From the NCBI RefSeq assembly GCF_947242115.1, contig NC_074716.1, positions 9,687,501 to 9,751,500 of the forward strand: a stretch of DNA of 64,000 nt, read 5' to 3'. Shown piece after piece: positions 46,074-56,400 of this stretch. This DNA is from Biomphalaria glabrata. Taxonomy: Eukaryota > Mollusca > Gastropoda > Planorbidae. The notes under the pieces were generated by a model, which was given only the letters and a program-made list of their open reading frames with translations, did no database searches and had not been told where the DNA came from. Every line of letters begins with the position of its first letter. Position 1 is the first letter of the stretch. The position numbers and the translations under genes are program-made.

Positions 46074-47328
46074 AGGGTTTTATGATGTTAGATCAAACCT
46101 TAATGATAGACTAAAATAGGTCTCTAACTATTACTGACCAGGACCACAGAAATTGCATAGGCATTATAAAATTGAGCCTAAGTTTATCGTGACCACATAA
46201 GAAAAACAAAAAAAACTTTTTTAAAGAACAATGCTTATATTTAGTGTAATTGTATCAATTAGTATGGATCAGTCATGTATCTTTGGTTGACCTAGACATA
46301 CTAAATCTGTGTGATTAGAAATATTTGTACCAATTGTTTTTGTTTAGCTAGGATCCTAACACTTGTCTTAACCAGTTGTGAAAGAGAGAGGAAGAAGAAG
46401 GTATCTTGGTGAATGTTTACTCAGGACTCACAATGTATACCACCACATCTATCAAGTACAATTTCTTTCACTTGTTCAGGATACCAAACAAAATATTTAA
46501 TTACCAATAGTTAATTAATCCATTGGTTAAGTTTTTTAAAAATTGATTCTTGTGTTGTCAGGTAAAATAAATAATTGTGCATAATTTCAGCTTAATCCGA
46601 GATTTTGTGTGGGAGAAATAACGTGCAAAAATTTTTTACCATACACACAGACAGGATGAGTTAATATAGGCTTTGTAAAAAGTCTTTCAAACCACACTAG
46701 TTTGATTTACTTAAAAAGGAAACTAACCTTGACTCAGTGTATCAATTAATCTCATTCATTGAAAACTCCTTATTTTTGTCTCACATCCTTGACTATACTT
46801 CAAGTAGTAGAAGTCAAAGTGATAGCTGCACCATCAATGCTCCTAAGTGTAAAGAGATTTTCCCCTTACAGTATTAAATAACTTATCTTTCGATTGTTAT
46901 ACTTTTTGCAGTTATTTTTGTATTTTTCTATTTTGATAGTTATTCATGTACTCACTGACCAATTTTATGTTTGAGAAAATGACATTTTATGTTAGTTTAA
47001 AATGGCAGAATGTACGGCACGATATAACTAAACATTCACATGGTGAAATAAATAAATATAATCTATTAAAAACTGAATACATTATTCAGGTAAATAAAAA
47101 TAAAAGGACTTCTTTTGTTTTTATGTCTAGTCAAAACTAATTCATTTATTTTAACATTATATTGTCATCAGTTAGAGCTTGTTAAATGTATGTCTTTACG
47201 ACTATGTGGGCTCATAGAACGTCTTTCTTGAATCTTTGAGAAAGACCTAGGCTATAGTGTCATGCTATAGCATGTGCCAAGTGGCTGGTTCTGATAGTAA
47301 ACTTGCTAGTACATGTAAAAACATACGT
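46074..47328. other. Intergenic; one dispersed-repeat piece at 46612-46680
   Basis: The piece reads, on the minus strand, like the repeat at 52143-52290 (CTGTCTGTGTGTATGGTAAA and AACGTGCAAAAATTTTTTACC in complement). Nothing else is recognised. Confidence 0.45.
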
Positions 47329-47336
47329 AATTGAAA

Positions 47337-47438
47337 CACTGGCGGATCCAGAACTTTGGAGTGGGGGGGGCGAATTTTTTTCCAAACCCTAACCCTAACG
47401 CCCAGTAAACCCTAACCCTATGCATAAACGTGCGTACA

Positions 47439-47493
<55 letters not shown>

Positions 47494-47495
47494 TT

Positions 47496-47531
<36 letters not shown>

Positions 47532-49408
47532 GATATATGAGAATAAAATAAGGCTGTTTCTCAATCTTCGGCGAAAAAAAACTCTTGCAAGCTTGGGGGC
47601 CTGGGAGAGCGCTTTAAGCTTCTTCACTGGGGTTCGGGGCGAAGCCCCGACGCCCAAAAGCGTTTTCTTGCATTTTTCTCTGCAGAAACGCATTCTTCTG
47701 ACATCTACAGCTCATTATTTATCAGTGGGGTTCGGGGCGAAACCCCGACGCCAAAAGCGTTTTCTTGCATTATTCACGGCTGAAACGCATTCTCCTGACC
47801 TGTACAGCTCATTACCTATTAGTGGTGTTCGGGGCGAAGCCCCGACGCCCAAAAGCGTTTTCTTGTATTTTTCTCTGCAGAAACGCATTCTTCTGACATC
47901 TACAGCTTATTCTTTATCAGTGGGGTTCGGGGCGAAGCCCCGACGCCAAAAGCGTTGTCTTGCATTCTTCACTGCAGTAACGTATCCTCCTGACATCTAC
48001 AGCTCATTATTTATCATTGGGATTCGGGGCGAAGCCCCGACGACAAAAGCGTTTTCTTGTATTTTTCACGGCTGAAACGCATTCTTCTGACATGTACAGC
48101 TCATTATTTATTAGTGGGGTTCGGGGCGAAGCCACGACGCTAAAAGCGTTTTCTGGCATTCTTCACTGCAGTAACGCATTCTCCTGACCTACAGCTCATT
48201 ATTCATTCTATTATAAAGTGCCTTTTGAATAATGAGAAAAATATTCTAATATGAATTTATTGTCCCTTAATACATTGCAAATAAAACCGATTTGTTCTTT
48301 GAAAAGATTAGATACCCCACATATTTAGATTAAGGCCTTGAGGATCGCCGCCGAAAAAAAAATATTCGATTAATAATATTCAATAAAATTGAAGCATAAA
48401 TTGTGAGTTATAGTCCTAAATTTATTTAACTAGAAAAATATGAGATAGAGTAAAGGTTGGAAAAAGTCGACTAGGAAATGATTATCTGGCTTTTGAACTC
48501 ATCTCAACCGTGACTGTTATATTAAGAAATTTCGTTTGAATTATAACTTTTCCAAAGCAAAGTCTTTCTTAAAATAGTTATGATAAATTTATGTGAAATT
48601 ACACAAACTCTGTCTGGAAAGGGGAAGGGCGGTAAAATGAAAACGATTAATCCTCGCTCCTTTTTATAATTTCTGCTAATGATTGCATTTTGCATTAAAG
48701 AATAGGGGTTGGGCGACTCGATATAAGAATTTACTTTATAGCATATATAAATTATATTAGTGACAGATTTTTTTTATTTTGTAATTTCTTACTATAATAC
48801 AAAAAGAAAAGGTATTGATTTGTCCGACGGGGGGAAGGGGATTGCATGTATCGCACTTCCACCTGTTTATATTATATAGATATTCGACTAATTTTGTTCA
48901 CATACTATGATTTCTCCATAAAAGTAGGACCCCCCCCCCCCCACTCAAAGGGTTTAGATGGGAAGGGTGGTGGAGGTATTCGCTCTTCCCCTTCCAATCG
49001 GCCAACAGGTGAACGAAATTATATAAAGACCGGTTAAAATACCAATAACAAGTTTTAATCATATAGATATTTAATTGATTCTGTTAGCAAGCTGTGATTT
49101 CTAAAAAAAAATAAGACCGCCCCCCCCACTCGAAAGTTTATGGTGGAGGGGGGGGCGGATTGATGCCATCGCCCCCTCCCGACCCTACCAAATCGGCAAA
49201 AATACTAGAAAGGGGGGGGGCGAAATAATCTAAAAATAGGTTGAAATATAAATAATTAGTATATATTATTAACATAAGTAATAAATTCGCATACAAATTG
49301 TGTGATTTCGATACTATAATTCGTCCGCCCCCCCCCCTCGGGGGGGGGGGGGTCGGCCGAGTGGGGGGGGCGATCGCCCCTACCGCCCCCCCCCTGGATC
49401 CGCCAGTG
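47337..49408. mobile_element. hAT-like array-bearing element, family B
   Basis: It has perfect inverted ends, CACTGGCGGATCCAG and CTGGATCCGCCAGTG, and a perfect 8-bp TSD AATTGAAA at 47329-47336 and 49409-49416. Inside, in order: G run; telomere-like CCCTAACCCTAA words (47386-47420); long TA runs (47440-47530); about six units of 97 bp at 47620-48215, each with the hairpin CGGGGCGAAGCCCCG; AT-rich middle; C/G-rich right end. No transposase. The superfamily is inferred from the 8-bp TSD and the CA...TG ends. Confidence 0.85.
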
Positions 49409-49416
49409 AATTGAAA

Positions 49417-50739
49417 CTAGACATATTTCGTCATTAAGGAATTTCCCGATTTTTAGTTTCTTAGAAAATGTAACAAGGTAGATTTTAATTGCTATCGAAC
49501 CAGTTTTATAATTTAATTGAATTATTCTCATGTTTTCTCATGGATTCAATTAAAACATTATGTACGCATCTTCCTTTCAAGTAACTAGATCTAGTAAAAA
49601 AAAAAGTGCTAGTGTTGAGATATGATATAGTTACGTAGGGGCGATAGAATCTAGACCTACGACCTACTGTGATTTACTGGTGTACGTGATAACATTTGAC
49701 CGGTTTCGACCTTCACAAGGACACAACTAGTAGGCCATTTTTTGTTTCTTAAATTGATAGGCTAAACAGCTTTTCATTAAATTTCTGATTGTTTAATTCC
49801 ATTTGTTCCAATTTCTGGCTCAAGAAACTGAATAAGATGCGATTTTAATATTTTTACCTAAAGACTAAAGAGACTTTTGTGGCCTAAATAACTGTAGACT
49901 TGTACATCTAGATGTAGCCATTGACAACTGAGTGATAGAAAAACAACGTAGAAATGTTTCAGTCTTTTATATAGTCTCAAAGTCTAGAATAGAAATAGAG
50001 TGACATTAAGTAATGCCAAGTATTCACCTGTGAGCTAGGTCTATATGGTATGCACTTAATTTATATTCACATGATAAATGTAATCCTATTACGCCCATGT
50101 TTATAGCATAGATTTTATTCTTATCATCTTATAAAGTGCATTTTAACATTTTAGGTTTATGGCCTATTGTCACACGTGGGTCAAGATTTTTAGTCTAAAA
50201 AAAAAATTGACCTTCTAGTGACTTGGTAATGTAAGTAATGATTTTCTATTAAATTGAAAGTTATAAGGAAATGTAATCATAATGAGACATAATGTAACAT
50301 TAACGTTTTCTTTATAGATCTAGACTCTAGACAGTAGGCTAAGGCCTAGCACGAGACAAATTTTTAGAATCACGTATCTAGATCTAAATGTATTGATAAT
50401 TTATACGGAAAAATAATTAAAGACTTGAATGTAATAATTAACTTCAAGAATATTTTTTTAAATTTCTGTATTGGAGTCACATACCTATATACACATCATA
50501 CTATATAAATCTACACAGGGATTTTGTGTGAACAATCTCGTATTCTATTTACTTTGGAACGAGGAAACTATAAATGTTTTTTTTTAACGCATAAGAACTA
50601 CATGCCTACATATTAATGTAGTGTCCAAGTCTATGTTAGTGTCTTTTACCATTTCTAAAATGATTTACCTAAAAAAAAAAAAAAAAAAACATTTCCTCCT
50701 TTCAAAAATATGATTTTTTTCTATGAGCATTTGTTATGG
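49417..50739. other. AT-rich intergenic stretch
   Basis: No gene or repeat edge is recognised; an A run lies at 50671-50688. Confidence 0.5.
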
Positions 50740-51240
50740 TTATGGCCTTCTTCAGTCGCGAAGAGGAACAATGTCGCCAACACACCAGTTTCACCCTTTT
50801 CCACTCAGCTGATGTATCCAAAGGATCGGCAAGTGACAATGCAGTTTCGTAGGATTTGTCAGGATGTAGCACTGAGTGCTGCTAACTGCCCAACTGCCCA
50901 AGGGTCGTCGGCTCCTGATTTCCAAAGCCTTTCTCATGATTGCGTATTGCTGCATGTAGGCAGAGGTTTGAATTCAAAGCTTTCCTTTTCCTAGGTAGGT
51001 AGCTAGTAATGACTAACGAGCCCATTCTGTCCGAAACTTGCTGGTTAAGTCGCCAGTTACTCTTCTTCTCCCCTTCTTCTATTAATGAAAACAGTTCCAC
51101 CGGACTCAATATCTGAGTCACACGTAAAGGCCAGGAGTTGGACTGGTTGTCAGAGGCTATTTGAGACACATGCCATTATAGGTATTAGAGTGCTTATATC
51201 CATTACCACTTCCGGCAATGACAACCTGGCGGAAGAGCAA
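50740..51240. repeat. Unclassified GC-richer block, probably an old repeat
   Basis: Base composition and overlapping short frames on both strands (94 codons +, 95 codons -) differ from the flanks. No known domain is seen in either frame. Confidence 0.3.
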
Positions 51241-51596
51241 TTAGTTTTCTCTTAAGACCTAATGAATGATAGATTTTTAAAAAAAGGAACATTTTTACCC
51301 TCCGGGTCCCGCCTCAGTGCCCTTCTCTCAAACGAAAAAAAAAATCTGGATCAGCGAATGTATAAATTAAAGTAAATAAAATTGTAATGATAGACCCATA
51401 CACGCAGAAACACATGCTGACACTATTTGCTCAAGATAAATATTTTCAAGACCAATTTTAATTTTAGAAGATCATATTTCACTAACGCAGTATTAGTCTT
51501 ATCTTGAGCACTAAAGCCATTTCCCTGTAACATTTCAACTGAAATCTAAATCTAACTACTAGAAGAAATGTTGAGACGTTGGCAAAAGATTATATC

Positions 51597-51770
51597 AATG
51601 GACCTCATTCACCAAAAAGAACGGTCACGTGATAATATTGATAAAACAATGAAAAAAAAAAACTGTCACGTGATAACCATTGTTGATTAAAATGAGATCG
51701 TAATTTGTATAGAAGAGAAAGAGAATCACGTGGCTAAATGTTTGTTTACGATTGGTGAATGAGGTCCATT
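51597..51770. mobile_element. MITE, 174 bp, with three CACGTG motifs
   Basis: The 19-bp ends AATGGACCTCATTCACCAA and TTGGTGAATGAGGTCCATT are perfect inverted repeats. Between them TCACGTG occurs at about 51626, 51666 and 51727. No coding. The TSD is not clear, so no superfamily is assigned. Confidence 0.85.
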
Positions 51771-51775
51771 CACTC

Positions 51776-52300
51776 CGTCTGTATGTCTGGTACACATTTT
51801 GTACACGTTAATCCCACTACCCATTCTTGGATCATGCTGAAACAAACATATGTGAAAGAAAATCTGACTGTGCGTTGGAGAAGCCGGGCTTTTCACAAAG
51901 CTTATATCTGTCCAAGAAAGCTATGGACAGTGAAAGTACATGGGTCTCAGCTCAGGAAGAAAAACGTACAATCCGAAAAACGGCCAGCTCCACTACCACC
52001 GAAGCAAAAGGCACCTTAACCTGCGCTATCTGTGGACGAGAGTGTCTCTCCAATATAGGGCTCCACAGCCACATGAGGAAAGTGTGCTCTGAGATGAACC
52101 ATAGTCGTTCTACGACTGAAGGAGGCCAATGACGACAATGATATCTGTCCGTCCGTCTGTCTGGTAAAAAATTTGCACACGTTATTTCTCCTACACTCAT
52201 TCTCGGATCAAGTTGAAATTTTGCACAATTATTCATTGGCGCAGACAAGATATGAATCAATAAAAGTAACTAATTAGTCAATTAATTTTCTAAAGATTAT
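51776..52300 (+). repeat. Dispersed repeat pieces (GTCTGTCTGGTAAAA type)
   Basis: Two pieces, 51776-51850 and 52143-52290, share CGTCTGTMTGTCTGGTA, ACACGTTA and CTCGGATCA-like words. Related copies are at 57535-57680 (+) and, in reverse, at 46612-46680 and 53008-53080. They flank a LINE tail (51850-52132) and may be one retroposon family. Confidence 0.55.
51850..52132 (+). mobile_element. LINE C-terminal fragment with C2H2-like finger
   Basis: The frame codes KRTIRKTASSTTTEAKGTL and then TCAICGRECLSNIGLHSHMR followed by KVCSEMNHSR and a stop. The C-x2-C...H...C finger right before the stop resembles that of LINE beta. Confidence 0.65.
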
Positions 52301-52529
52301 TTTGACCTGCATTCATTCTTTCATTCTTAGACAAGATAAACCAATACGATCATTGGCCATATACCTGAATATCTGTCCGTTAATAGGCTAACCAAAAATT
52401 GCCATAAAACAATTACTAAACAATTATTAATTAAATAAGCATAGCCAGATTTGTTAAAATAAACTTCTAAGACATCGTGCCCCCAGAGCATTGCATAGAA
52501 GGCTTGACAAAACAACTCATTGCACCAAA

Positions 52530-52685
52530 GTATGTAATAAAAAAAGTTAACCACTTAGACGGGCCTACCATTGATAGAGGTTTTAAACATGGCAAAAGAC
52601 AAGGAGGAATGGAGAAAAACGGTCGACAAATCTTGCTTGGTGCCCCAACGGTCCAACAGACTAAGGGATAGGTAAGGTAAGTAAA
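52530..52685 (+). mobile_element. LINE C-terminal fragment (family delta)
   Basis: Read in one frame the end is EVLNMAKDKEEWRKTVDKSC and then LVPQRSNRLRDR with a stop, matching the family at 33830-34165. Confidence 0.65.
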
Positions 52686-52690
52686 ACCAC

Positions 52691-52740
52691 TTACACACAC
52701 ACACACACACACTCGCGCGTGCGTACACACACACACACAA
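52691..52740. repeat. (CA)n microsatellite
   Basis: Interrupted CA repeats on both sides of CTCGCGCGTGCGTA. Confidence 0.95.
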
Positions 52741-52790
52741 ACATCTTTAAATTATTCCTAAAAAATAATCCAAGCATCATTGTCCGAAAG

Positions 52791-52900
52791 CATTGACTGG
52801 TCAAGTTGGCTTGAAAGACTCCCCAGATCATCACTGTCCCCCTGCATTGACTGGTCAAGTTGGCTTGAAAGACTCCCCAGATCATCACTGTCCCCCTGCA
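52791..52900. repeat. Tandem repeat, 54 bp x 2
   Basis: CATTGACTGGTCAAGTTGGC begins both units (52791 and 52845). Confidence 0.9.
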
Positions 52901-52965
52901 TTGCTCCAAATAATTTATTTTTCTAAAACCAGAATTATTCTTACTTTAAACCCTTGACATCAGTG

Positions 52966-53090
52966 GCGTAGCTAAGGGTTAGGCGGCCCAAGAATGGGTA
53001 TGTGAGAAATAAGGAGTACACACTTTTTACCAGACAAACGTACCGGGTGAGTTGATATAAGCTTTGTAAAAAAAAAAAACAAGTTGCTGC
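52966..53090. mobile_element. One end of a hAT-like element
   Basis: CAGTGGCGTAGCTAAGGG is a hAT-type terminus similar to those of families A and B. No partner end is found nearby. It continues into the dispersed repeat at 53008-53080. Confidence 0.4.
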
Positions 53091-53244
53091 AATTAAAATA
53101 AAACGGATTTTCTGGTAACAGGATGGAATGTAGATCTTTGCAATACGTATAAAAATAAAAGTTAGATTATCAATGTGATTATTTCAAGTTTAAACTAACT
53201 TATTCATATTGTGCATAAGTTATCATTAATTCCTACATTTTAAG

Positions 53245-53447
53245 GGACCGTTACAGATTTGTGTGCAGTTATTGTAAATGTTACATTGCTGTGCACAATG
53301 GTATTATTTCACGGGAGTACACTGGAACATGTCCATTTCTATCAAGTAATATCATTCCTCTGTCAAGAAACGTTTACAGAGGACCTTTACAAGCGTTAAG
53401 CATCAATATACATCAAGCAATAGACTCGACAACGATTGACATCAGTG
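53245..53447 (+). CDS. BIR gene 2, BIR-like exon
   Basis: A possible acceptor is CTACATTTTAAG at 53233-53244, or TTACAG at 53256. The donor is GTAATT after ATCAGTG. It codes a BIR-like zinc half and a 40-residue tail. Confidence 0.5.
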
Positions 53448-56400
53448 GTAATTATTATTATATATTCTTTTTTTGTTTCTTTTGTTGTGGGCTAATCTAA
53501 TCTGACTTCGACTATGTATCAATTATAACTTAACATTAGCCACAGAACATTACAAGTTGAATATAGTTGATAACAACACTCAGTTCTATAAAATGATACT
53601 TTATTAACAACTGGGAAATCCGTCCAGTCTTCCTAAAAAGTCGCTATATCTAATTACTATTCAACTACTATTCAAAACGCAACCTACTTCTAACATAACG
53701 CCATGTTGGTCCCTTGTTCGCCTAAGTCCACTACGTCATTAGTCTGTCTTACTACGTCATTACTTTTACCGTCGCTAAAACTATACACAATATATTTAAA
53801 ACTAACAAAACTAACCTACTCTCTAAACTAGTACATTAACCTACTCTCTAAACAAGTACATTACACTTTTGTTATTTTTTTGAGTGCATAGGCCTTCTGA
53901 TAAAGGAAAATAATGAAAATAAATCAAGTTTCTATCAAACATGTTTTTATTATCACTAGCCAGGCCGAGATCACAAAAGGATTTCTTTTTTTTATCCTCT
54001 CTCTATTGTCCTTTACTTTCTAAGCGTAACATGACCTTTTTTTTTTTTTGTTAGTTTATCGTGAGATTCTCCAATCGGCAAGTGTTAATTATTGTTCCAG
54101 ATTTTTCTTGCTTGTTGATAAAACCAAGATCCAAGCAGTTAGTGAAGATTCTCATACATGGAACCAAATCAAATCCTTATCAAGCTGTTTAGTGTAACCG
54201 GTGTACAAAATACAGATTTATTGATCTCGAACGAATCGTAATAAACCTTATAACAATTTTCTGCACTTTTCATCTCTATAAAATCACATTTCTACTATCA
54301 CATTTCTTAGCTGTTTGACTAGTAGCACATTTTTTAGTTGGTAGTTGCCAACTGTGATCTTTTAATATGGTATCTTTGACATTGTTTTAGTTTTTAAGAT
54401 GGTATCTTTGACATTGTTTTAGTTTTTAAGATGGTATCTTTGACATTGTTTTAGTTTTTAAGATGGTATCTTTGACATTGTTTTAGTTTTTAAGATGGCA
54501 TCTTTGACATTGTTTTAGTTTTTAAGATGGTATCTTTGACATTGTTTTAGTTTTTAAGATGGCATCTTTGACATTGTTTTAGTTTTTAAGATGGCATCTT
54601 TGACATTGTTTTAGTTTTTAAGATGGTATCTTTGACATTGTTTTAGTTTTTAAGATGGCATCTTTGACATTGTTTTAGTTTTTAAGATGGCATCTTTGAC
54701 ATTGTTTTAGTTTTTAAGATGGTATCTTTGACATTGTTTTAGTTTTTAAGATGGTATCTTTGACATTGTTTTAGTTTTTAAGATGGCATCTTTGACATTG
54801 TTTTAGTTTTTAAGATGGCATCTTTGACATTGTTTTAGTTTTTAAGATGGCATCTTTGACATTGTTTTAGTTTTTAAGATGGCATCTTTGACATTGTTTT
54901 AGTTTTTAATATGGCATCTTTGACATTGTTTTAGTTTTTAAGATGGCATCTTTGACATTGTTTTAGTTTTTAAGATGGCATCTTTGACATTGTTTTAGTT
55001 TTTAAGATGGCATCTTTGACATTGTTTTAGTTTTTAATATGGCATCTTTGACATTGTTTTAGTTTTTAAGATGGTATCTTTGACATTGTTTTAGTTTTTA
55101 ATATGGCATCTTTGACATTGTTTTAGTTTTTAATATGGCATCTTTGACATTGTTTTAGTTTTTAATATGGCATCTTTGACATTGTTTTAGTTTTTAATAT
55201 GGCATCTTTGACATTGTTTTAGTTTTTAATATGGCATCTTTGACATTGTTTTAGTTTTTAATATGGCATCTTTGACATTGTTTTAGTTTTTAATATGGCA
55301 TCTTCGACATCGTTTTACTTTGTCTATTTATTTCAAAATTTCTCATAGTCTTCCTCATTTTCATTTCCTTACGTTCTTCATTAGGTTCCATTATATCTTC
55401 CCTATATTTCTTCTTATTGCTTTCCCTTAATTTTGTCATTTACTGTATTTTATTGCTTCATGATCTGCGGGAAACATTGGGCTAATGTAATCTATTATCG
55501 TTGAAGACTTTTTTGAGTTGGTTGATAGAACCAATATCCAAACATTTATAGTCTATTGTTTTGACTGTAATTACTGAACTATGCTAGCAAACGAATTAAG
55601 TTGCTAAGCAAGAGTATCTCTTGTAGCAAACGTTTCTAGAAACTGTGTTATTATTTCTCTAATAATGTTGATGGTTTTAAGTATGCCTTCACTCTTCACA
55701 AGTCCCTGTTTCTCTTCATTCCTCTCTTTCACCAGGGTTAGAGCAAGACAATTGTTATAGAAGGCCTGAACACTGACCTGCGACGTCACAACGTGTGGGC
55801 AGTTTATACTCTTAGTTCGTTGTCGCATCTTAGGCTTGACGTCACGACTACCCACAGGTTGTGACATGGGGGTCAGTGTTCAGGCCTTCTATAATGATTG
55901 GTCTAGGTTAGAGTCTCTTTAATTGACAGGCCTAGTATTCCTGGACCATTATCTTCCCATTGATTCTTTAGTCTGCTTCTCCATCTTTTTTCCTGGTACT
56001 GTTCCTGCAGAAAGGTATTTGCGAGCCTTGAGAATCTTGTAATATGGTCGTACACTGTTAACTTTTTTTTTTGACAATGGTCGAAATATCATCGCGGGGC
56101 CCTATCACCATTGTGATCACCGTTTGTGATGCTGTCTGTAGGGGATACATCAAATCTTTATATAACCTCTTGATTCCATGTCTTGATCATGACGACTCAT
56201 TTGAGTACATTTTAACAAAACTGCAGATATGTGCAGGTTGTGCGGGCCGCACGGGACATCAAGCGGTGAGGGGCATCAAGCGGTGAGGGACATCAAGTGG
56301 TGAGGGGCATGAAGCGGTGAGGGGCATTGTCAGGACTGAGTTCTGGTCAGCCTGGGTCTCCTGTTTACTGTAGAGGAGAAAGGGGGGGGGGGCAATTCAG

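Noticed and set aside
47593-48075. 160-codon ORF with repeated GEAPTPKSVF-like units
   Set aside because: It is the translation of the 97-bp array of a non-autonomous transposon; the period is close to a multiple of three so the frame stays open by chance.
52467-52909. Minus-strand ORFs with CVCVCV repeats
   Set aside because: They come from the (CA)n microsatellite and the 54-bp doublet.
54361-55317. CRISPR-like array
   Set aside because: Units are directly adjacent without unique spacers, and the DNA is eukaryotic; this is a minisatellite.
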